A DNA stretch of 10,158 bases from Chloroflexota bacterium. Its GTDB lineage: Bacteria > Chloroflexota > Limnocylindria > Limnocylindrales > CSP1-4. The notes beneath the pieces are model-generated. The model ran no database searches. It saw only the letters and a list, made by a program, of their open reading frames with translations, and was not told the DNA's origin. A program made the translations under genes and the position numbers. The DNA lies in NCBI GenBank assembly GCA_013696275.1, contig JACCYW010000059.1, positions 1 to 10,158 of the forward strand, given 5' to 3'. This document shows, piece by piece, positions 6,609 to 10,158 of the stretch (position 1 is the stretch's first letter; the number at the start of each line of letters is the position of its first letter).

Positions 6609-6647
6609 GTCGCCATGGTCGTGAATGGGGCTCGGATGAGGCGCGCG

Positions 6648-6653
6648 TAGTAT
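6648..6653 (+). promoter_or_regulatory. -10 box upstream of the F420 genes
   Basis: TAGTAT lies nine bases before the ATG of cofC. A start site seven or so bases downstream falls within a few bases of the ATG, so the message would be leaderless or nearly so. No Shine-Dalgarno sequence is present in the interval. No clear -35 element. Confidence 0.45.
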
Positions 6654-6662
6654 CCGAGACCA

Positions 6663-7379
6663 ATGACGCCCCAGCGCAACGCTGACCTCGCCCGGCTGCA
6701 CGTGCTCGTCCCGCTCAGGAGCTTGAGCGGAGGCAAGGCCCGGCTCGGCGGCGCCATCGACGCCGAGGAGCGAGAGACCCTGCTGCGCGGACTCCTCCGT
6801 CAAACGCTTTCGATACTCCACGATTGGTACCCCTCGGCCACGGTCCACCTCGTCAGCGCTGATCCCGGCGTCCTGGTCGAGGTGACCGCTGGCGGAACAC
6901 GCGGGCCGCAACGATCTACCATCCGACCGATCCTCCAGCTTGGTGAAGGACTCAACGAGGCCTTGGCCCTGGCTCGCGATGACGCGCTCGCGTCTGGCGC
7001 GACCGCGACCCTCATCCTGCCCGCCGACCTGCCCTATCTGTCGGTCGGGGCACTCCAGCGGATGCTGGATGCCGCCGACGCAGCCATCGCGGCCGGGAGC
7101 GGCCGGCCCATCGTGGTCATCTCGCCAGCCGATGCGCGACGCGGCACGAACGCTCTGCTGCTTTCACCGCCCGACGTCATCGAGCCATGCTTCGGGCCTG
7201 CCAGCCTGGAGGCCCACCTTCGCGCAGCCGCCAGTGTCGATGCTTCCACACAGGTCGTCGAGGACGCCGAGCTGGGGTTCGACCTGGATACCCCGGACGA
7301 CCTGGAGCGACTGGAACCCGCTCTCATGGAGGCCCTCACCCGACTCGGCCAGGATGCCGTCGGTGCCGCTTCTCAGTGA
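6663..7379 (+). CDS. cofC: CofC/FbiD guanylyltransferase of F420 biosynthesis
   Basis: Transfers GMP from GTP to a three-carbon phosphoacid, 2-phospho-L-lactate in archaea or phosphoenolpyruvate in mycobacteria, giving the activated compound that CofD/FbiA joins to Fo. The 238-residue protein has the nucleotidyltransferase layout. The N-terminal substrate loop LVPLRSLSGGKARLG is at 15-29 and the metal-binding LPADLPYLS at 119-127. Then comes the CofC signature RRGTNALLLSPPDVIEPCFGP (159-179) followed by SLEAHL, and the closing GFDLDTPDDLERL (205-217). The ATG at 6663 follows a -10 box closely. The stop overlaps the cofE start by four bases (GTGA), implying coupled translation. Which phosphoacid is used cannot be decided by eye. 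The next two genes being F420 genes makes the assignment firm. Confidence 0.93.
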   Translation: MTPQRNADLARLHVLVPLRSLSGGKARLGGAIDAEERETLLRGLLRQTLSILHDWYPSATVHLVSADPGVLVEVTAGGTRGPQRSTIRPILQLGEGLNEALALARDDALASGATATLILPADLPYLSVGALQRMLDAADAAIAAGSGRPIVVISPADARRGTNALLLSPPDVIEPCFGPASLEAHLRAAASVDASTQVVEDAELGFDLDTPDDLERLEPALMEALTRLGQDAVGAASQ

Positions 7380-8161
7380 ACCCGAGTGCCGGGCGGACGG
7401 TCACCATCGTCGCGCTCCCTCCCCTGCCGGAAGTCAGGCCGACTGACGACCTGCCCTCCTTGATCGCGACGGCATGGCAAGCATTGGCTGCCAATGAGCC
7501 GGCCCTGGCACCAGCCGCCGGCGATGCGCTGGTCGTGACCCAGAAGGTCGTTTCGAAAGCGGAGGGTCGGCTGGTCGACCTCCGCACCGTCGAACCGCGC
7601 CCGGAGGCGGTCGCCTTCGCCAGCCAGTGGGACCGTGATCCGCGTCAAGTGGAGGTCGTGCTGCGCGAGTCGGCTGAGGTACTGCGCATGGAGCGCGGTC
7701 TCATCATCAGCCGGACCCGGCATGGCTTCGTTTGTGCGAATGCCGGCGTCGATGCATCCAACGTGGGCGGCGCCGACCTGGTGACCCTGCTTCCGGAAGA
7801 CCCTGATGCTTCGGCGAGCGCCATCCGTGAGGCGCTGCGCACGCGCCTGGGCATCGATATCGCCATCGTCGTCAGCGACTCGTTCGGTCGGCCGTGGCGA
7901 TGGGGCATCGTGGATGTCGCCCTCGGTGTGGCCGGGTTCGCCCCGTTGGTCGACCTGCGCGGGATCCCCGACGCAGACGGCCGGGAGATGCATGCGACGG
8001 TCGTGGCGGTGGCAGATCAGATCGCCTCGGCGGCAGAATTGTCCGCTGGCAAGACGAGCCGGCGCCCGGTGGTCCTGGTCCGCGGGCTGGGGCTGCCGGC
8101 GGGGGGTGGCTCGATCCGGGGCGATGTCGTGATGAGCGCCGAGGCGGACCTCTTCAGCTAG
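7376..8161 (+). CDS. cofE: CofE, coenzyme F420-0:L-glutamate ligase
   Basis: GTP-dependent ligase that adds glutamate residues to F420-0; 261 residues. Family motifs visible are QKVVSKAEG (56-64), the Arg-rich RTRHGFVCANAGVDASNV (113-130), and SDSFGRPWRWGIVDVALG (167-184) with the metal-binding acidic residue near Asp168. The domain closes with DADGREMHATVVAVADQIASAAEL and the C-terminal RPVVLVRGLGL. The start is GTG at 7376, overlapping the cofC stop. The frame is open further upstream, but that part is antiparallel coding noise inside cofC. The protein ends after the CofE domain: the nitroreductase-like C-terminal domain that mycobacterial FbiB carries is absent, so this is the stand-alone archaeal-style form. 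Whether it adds one, two or many glutamates cannot be read from sequence. Confidence 0.93.
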   Translation: MNPSAGRTVTIVALPPLPEVRPTDDLPSLIATAWQALAANEPALAPAAGDALVVTQKVVSKAEGRLVDLRTVEPRPEAVAFASQWDRDPRQVEVVLRESAEVLRMERGLIISRTRHGFVCANAGVDASNVGGADLVTLLPEDPDASASAIREALRTRLGIDIAIVVSDSFGRPWRWGIVDVALGVAGFAPLVDLRGIPDADGREMHATVVAVADQIASAAELSAGKTSRRPVVLVRGLGLPAGGGSIRGDVVMSAEADLFS

Positions 8162-8164
8162 GGT
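8159..8164 (+). promoter_or_regulatory. Possible internal -10 box before the LLM gene
   Basis: TAGGGT overlaps the TAG stop of cofE and lies six bases before the GTG at 8171, the same layout as the other leaderless candidates in this window. The AGGG inside it, with seven bases to the GTG, could equally act as a Shine-Dalgarno sequence on the cof transcript, so the two readings compete. Confidence 0.3.
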
Positions 8165-8170
8165 TCGCAC

Positions 8171-9088
8171 GTGAAGCTCGGCCTCCAGATCAGCTCCTTC
8201 ACCTGGCCCGACGGCGAGCGCGCGATAGGCGCCACGCTGGAGCGGGTGGTACGAACGGCCGACGAGGCGGGTTTCGACTCTATCTGGGTGATGGATCACT
8301 TCCTGCAGATCCGCAGCGTCGGCCGGCTAGAAGAGCCGATGCTGGAGGGCTACACCACGCTCGGCTACATCGCTGCGCTCACGCGACGAGCCCGCATCGG
8401 GCTGATGGTCGGGGGGATCCACTATCGCCAGGCGGGACTCTGGCTGAAGGCCGCCACCACCCTCGATGTGCTGTCAGGGGGACGATCCTACTTCGGCATC
8501 GGAGCTGCCTGGAACATGGAGGAGTCACGCGCGCTGGGCTTCCCGATGCCCGAGCTGGCGGTCCGATTCGAGATGCTGGAAGAGGCTCTTCGCATCATCC
8601 ACGCCGCCTGGCAGGGCGAGAGTGGAACGGGTGAGCGCTTCGAAGGCAGTCAGTACCGGGCGTCGCGCTTGCTCAACGCCCCGCAGGCGCTGAGCCGGCC
8701 GCATCCACCCATCCTCATCGGCGGCGGTGGTGAGCGCAAGACGCTTCGGCTGGTCGCCCAGTATGGCGATGCCTGCAACATCTTCGGGGCGCCCGAGAAC
8801 CTGCGCCATAAGTACTCGGTGCTCCGGCAGCACTGCGAACGGCTGGGCCGCGACTATGACCAGATCGAGAAGACCAACCTGAGCACGATCTCCATCACCC
8901 CCAACGGCGCCCGCGGCTCACTCACCCCGGCGGCCTTCGTCGATCGGCTCGGTGGCTGGGCGGATGCCGGCTCGATGCATACCATCTTCAGCGTGCGTGA
9001 CGTGGCCGATGTCTCCAAGTTGGAGCTCATCGGCCGCGACGTCATCCCTCAGATCCGCTCGATGGGTCAGCCCAGTCCGATCCGCTAG
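8171..9088 (+). CDS. LLM-class F420-dependent oxidoreductase
   Basis: Luciferase-like TIM-barrel flavin/F420 enzyme of 305 residues, expected to carry out hydride transfer with F420H2/F420 on an unknown substrate. Typical segments are the opening strand MKLGLQISSF, GFDSIWVMDHFLQI (34-47), the cofactor-facing IGLMVGGIHYR (76-86), LDVLSGGRSYFGIGAAWN (98-115) and the phosphate-binding PPILIGGGGERKTLRLVAQYGDACN (179-203). The final HKYSVLRQHCERLGRDY block (213-229) is common to the F420-dependent branch. The GTG at 8171 starts 9 bp after cofE, so it probably belongs to the same operon, possibly with an extra internal promoter. Being next to the F420 biosynthesis genes supports F420 over FMN as cofactor. 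The substrate is not predictable. Confidence 0.92.
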   Translation: MKLGLQISSFTWPDGERAIGATLERVVRTADEAGFDSIWVMDHFLQIRSVGRLEEPMLEGYTTLGYIAALTRRARIGLMVGGIHYRQAGLWLKAATTLDVLSGGRSYFGIGAAWNMEESRALGFPMPELAVRFEMLEEALRIIHAAWQGESGTGERFEGSQYRASRLLNAPQALSRPHPPILIGGGGERKTLRLVAQYGDACNIFGAPENLRHKYSVLRQHCERLGRDYDQIEKTNLSTISITPNGARGSLTPAAFVDRLGGWADAGSMHTIFSVRDVADVSKLELIGRDVIPQIRSMGQPSPIR

Positions 9089-9095
9089 AGGGCGT

Positions 9096-9111
9096 GGCAC
9101 CAGACAGTGCC
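9096..9111 (+). terminator. Small hairpin just after the F420 operon
   Basis: GGCAC (9096-9100) and GTGCC (9107-9111) pair around the six-base loop CAGACA, starting 7 bp after the LLM stop codon. The downstream bases are C/T-rich but not a T-run. It may work with the larger dyad that begins five bases later. Confidence 0.35.
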
Positions 9112-9115
9112 TCCC

Positions 9116-9167
9116 GTCCGCGGGTCGCTCCGAGAGGGGTCCGGCCGGGCTGAGATCGACCGCGGAC
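9116..9167. repeat. 11-bp imperfect inverted repeat downstream of the F420 operon
   Basis: GTCCGCGG at 9116-9123 pairs with CCGCGGAC at 9160-9167, and after one bulged G at 9124, TCG (9125-9127) pairs with CGA (9157-9159). The 29-base loop itself contains CCGGCCGG. A strong RNA stem here could terminate or stabilise the F420 message; no T-tract follows. Confidence 0.45.
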
Positions 9168-9233
9168 AGCGTGGCGGTCTGACAGCCCATGAGCGCGAGT
9201 GAATGCAGCGAAGTGAGTGCGGAGCCTGCCCGC

Positions 9234-9279
9234 AAACGTCCCCTTGAAAACTCCGCAAATGCCCCCTTGCAGACTCCGG
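9234..9279. repeat. 23-bp imperfect tandem duplication
   Basis: Two adjacent copies, 9234-9256 and 9257-9279, share the pattern AAAnGnCCCCTTGnAnACTCCGn and agree at 18 of 23 positions. They sit immediately upstream of the coding remnant. The differences show the duplication is not recent. Confidence 0.6.
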
Positions 9280-9280
9280 C

Positions 9281-9385
9281 ACGAACGGCGACCCGCTTGC
9301 CCTCGGTGTCATCACCGGCACCGGCTTCGGCTATGCGCGCCCTGACGGAGTCGCCGTGATACCGATCGGAGCGCTTGGCCCGTAG
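9281..9385 (+). pseudogene. C-terminal remnant of a DUF4143-type ATP-binding protein
   Basis: This frame reads about 34 codons to a TAG at 9383-9385 and ends LGVITGTGFGYARPDGVAVIPIGALGP. From memory, this matches the closing stretch of an actinobacterial-type DUF4143 AAA ATPase, whose proteins end in a hydrophobic strand, a Tyr-Arg-Arg-x-Asp-Gly motif and a Val-Pro-x-x-x-Leu-Gly-Pro tail. Intact members are several hundred residues long. Here the frame is closed by a stop at 9245-9247 and no Walker A or B motif precedes it, so only the tail survives. The 23-bp tandem duplication replaces the expected upstream coding sequence. The family assignment rests on about 27 residues and could be wrong. 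Confidence 0.42.
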
Positions 9386-9399
9386 AGGCGGCGCGCCTC
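9385..9399 (+). terminator. Hairpin abutting the remnant's stop codon
   Basis: GAGGCG (9385-9390), loop GCG, then CGCCTC (9394-9399), starting on the last base of the TAG. It overlaps the 10-bp palindrome CTCAGCTGAG (9397-9406). This could be the old terminator of the decayed gene; there is no T-tract. Confidence 0.3.
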
Positions 9400-9574
9400 A
9401 GCTGAGTCCCTGCGGTCGGGTCAGCGGGCCGGCGCCAGTGATCGAACGCTGGCGGACTCGATGGGCCGAGGGATCCTCACTGGAAGGCTTCTCCGTGCGG
9501 AGTTCTCGCGGTCTATCGCCGCCGACCAAGCGTGAAGCGCACGTTCGGGGATCGCTCCAGCGTGCCGGTCATCC

Positions 9575-9630
9575 ATGTACCGCGGAAACCGCCCATGGGA
9601 TGGACGTGATGTGATCTAGCCGCGGTACAT
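9575..9630. repeat. Perfect 11-bp inverted repeat with 34-bp centre
   Basis: ATGTACCGCGG at 9575-9585 is the exact reverse complement of CCGCGGTACAT at 9620-9630. The centre contains the palindrome CCCATGGG (9592-9599). No transposase frame fits inside, so it is not an insertion sequence as it stands. It may be a small non-autonomous element, a structured RNA, or an operator. Confidence 0.5.
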
Positions 9631-9676
9631 CGAGAGCGAGCGGCCAGCGATAGAGCTGGCGGCACCAGAGGTTCAC

Positions 9677-9749
9677 GCCTCGCGCGATCCCTGCCCTCGC
9701 GCGGATCCCTACCCTCGTGCGTGGTCTCTACCCTCGCGCGGGTCGCCGG
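9677..9749. repeat. Degenerate tandem array of 17-19 bp units
   Basis: Four adjacent units (9677-9693, 9694-9711, 9712-9730, 9731-9749) share the core CCTCGCGCG followed by GATCCCT-like sequence. On the minus strand they encode the Gly-Asp-Pro-Arg-Glu-Gly-Arg-Asp tail of the membrane protein gene, whose TAG stop (9709-9711) lies inside the second unit. The array therefore runs across the end of the gene. Units are diverged and have no uniform spacers, which excludes a CRISPR array. Confidence 0.65.
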
Positions 9750-10158
9750 GCTGCGCGGGCGGGTCTTCCGACCGCGCCAGCCTCTCAGTCCGCTGGTCCA
9801 GCTCCACCCCGGCGATGGTCTCGTCCGGAACGCTCTCCCTGGGGCCTCCAAAGAAGCCACCTGAGCCCGCACCTGTGCGGAGTGGCAGTCGCATTCGTGC
9901 CGCGAAAAGCAGATAGAGCCCCATCGCCAGCAAGACGACCGGCCACCACGCGGTCGCCAGGGCCAACACTTGCTGCCCTGCCCCAGCGGAGTAGATGACG
10001 GCACCCACAGCCACCAGGGCGAACCCCGGGACCAGCGGCCAGGCCCGCATCGACGGTACTTCGAACAGCGCGCCCAGCAGCGACAGCAGGAGGAAACCGC
10101 CGCCGATGCTCACAAGGATCCCGGCTCCCCCGAAGTCGGCGCCGCCCTGTGCACCAGC
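9709..10158 (-). CDS. Small membrane protein with DUF5668-like repeats (N-terminus outside window)
   Basis: The frame is open to the right edge, giving 149 visible residues; an internal GTG at 10113 exists, but upstream codons continue in the same style, so the true start is probably outside. Three hydrophobic segments are visible (about 14-33, 39-60 and 66-87 of the visible part). Two have a Trp-Pro at their beginning (AWPLVPGFALVAVGAV and WWPVVLLAMGLYLLF), the pattern of LiaI/LiaF-like DUF5668 transmembrane repeats. After a basic RMRLPLRT turn comes a hydrophilic cytoplasmic tail of about 55 residues, rich in Gly, Glu, Arg and Pro, ending inside a tandem repeat array. Function is unknown; LiaF-like proteins are often linked to cell-envelope stress sensing, but nothing here shows that. 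Confidence 0.75.
   Translation of the reverse strand, partial: AGAQGGADFGGAGILVSIGGGFLLLSLLGALFEVPSMRAWPLVPGFALVAVGAVIYSAGAGQQVLALATAWWPVVLLAMGLYLLFAARMRLPLRTGAGSGGFFGGPRESVPDETIAGVELDQRTERLARSEDPPAQPGDPREGRDHARG

Larger units (their letters stand above)
9089..9708. other. Gene-poor, repeat-rich spacer
   Basis: About 620 bp with no convincing intact gene on either strand. It contains two dyads just after the LLM gene, a purine-rich stretch with two related 9-mers (AGTGAATGC at 9198 and AGTGAGTGC at 9212), a 23-bp tandem duplication, and a short conserved-looking coding remnant ending at 9385. After the remnant come a hairpin, a perfect 11-bp inverted repeat (9575-9630), and a degenerate tandem array that enters the next gene. 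The small frames at 9189-9359 and 9375-9614 have compositions and starts that do not look coding. I read this as a decayed insertion or degraded gene and not a hidden locus. Confidence 0.55.

Noticed and set aside
7187..7375. Upstream extension of the CofE frame
   Set aside because: It lies inside cofC in another frame; the CofE family begins just after 7376, and the GTGA overlap explains the start.
9189..9359. 56-codon frame beginning MSASECSEVSAEP
   Set aside because: No ribosome binding site; low-complexity Ser/Ala/Pro product crossing both copies of the tandem repeat and out of frame with the conserved-looking remnant.
9375..9614. 79-codon plus-strand frame in the spacer
   Set aside because: TTG start without a ribosome binding site, composition typical of random high-GC frames, no motif, and it covers half of the inverted repeat at 9575-9630.
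9677..9749. CRISPR-like array
   Set aside because: Units are 17-19 bp, diverged, directly adjacent with no unique spacers, and partly coding. No cas gene is present.

Overview
This is a high-GC bacterial window (about two thirds G+C by eye) that reads as ordinary chromosome. It carries an F420 biosynthesis pair followed by a luciferase-like F420 oxidoreductase. Several genes start at ATG or GTG a few bases downstream of a TAnnnT -10 box with no Shine-Dalgarno sequence. Together these suggest an actinobacterium or an F420-making Chloroflexota lineage. That placement is inference; no rRNA or marker gene is present.

Layout, left to right. (1) 1-1457, minus: OmpR-type response regulator and its sensor histidine kinase, overlapping by 23 bp; the kinase runs off the left edge. 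(2) 1458-1662: divergent spacer with a candidate -10 box for the regulator and a good promoter for the next gene. (3) 1663-2336, plus: VapBC-type toxin-antitoxin pair, the TTG start of the toxin overlapping the TGA stop of the antitoxin. (4) 2476-3917, minus: AlkA-type DNA glycosylase followed by a small DUF2269-like membrane protein. A 10-bp hairpin lies between this pair and the convergent vapC. (5) 4099-4845, plus: class I SAM methyltransferase, probably leaderless. The spacer 4846-4972 between it and the convergent transporter shows no convincing terminator. (6) 4973-6169, minus: YbjJ-like MFS transporter, divergent from a conserved hypothetical gene (6210-6608, plus) with overlapping -10 boxes between them. 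(7) 6663-9088, plus: cofC and cofE (4-bp overlap), then an F420-dependent LLM oxidoreductase 9 bp later. (8) 9089-9708: about 620 bp with no intact gene. It holds inverted repeats, a 23-bp tandem duplication, a decayed C-terminal remnant resembling DUF4143-type ATPases, and a degenerate tandem array that runs into the next gene. (9) 9709-10158, minus: partial small membrane protein running off the right edge.

Functionally, the clearest unit is the F420 cluster. CofC activates the three-carbon phosphoacid with GTP, CofE adds glutamate to F420-0, and the LLM enzyme would use the finished cofactor. CofD (FbiA) is not in the window and must be encoded elsewhere. The other modules (two-component system, toxin-antitoxin, alkylation repair, MFS export) appear independent. 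I found no clear new multi-gene system. The most unusual items are the glutamate at the AlkA catalytic position, the repeated leaderless-start layout, and the structured, repeat-rich stretch at 9089-9749.
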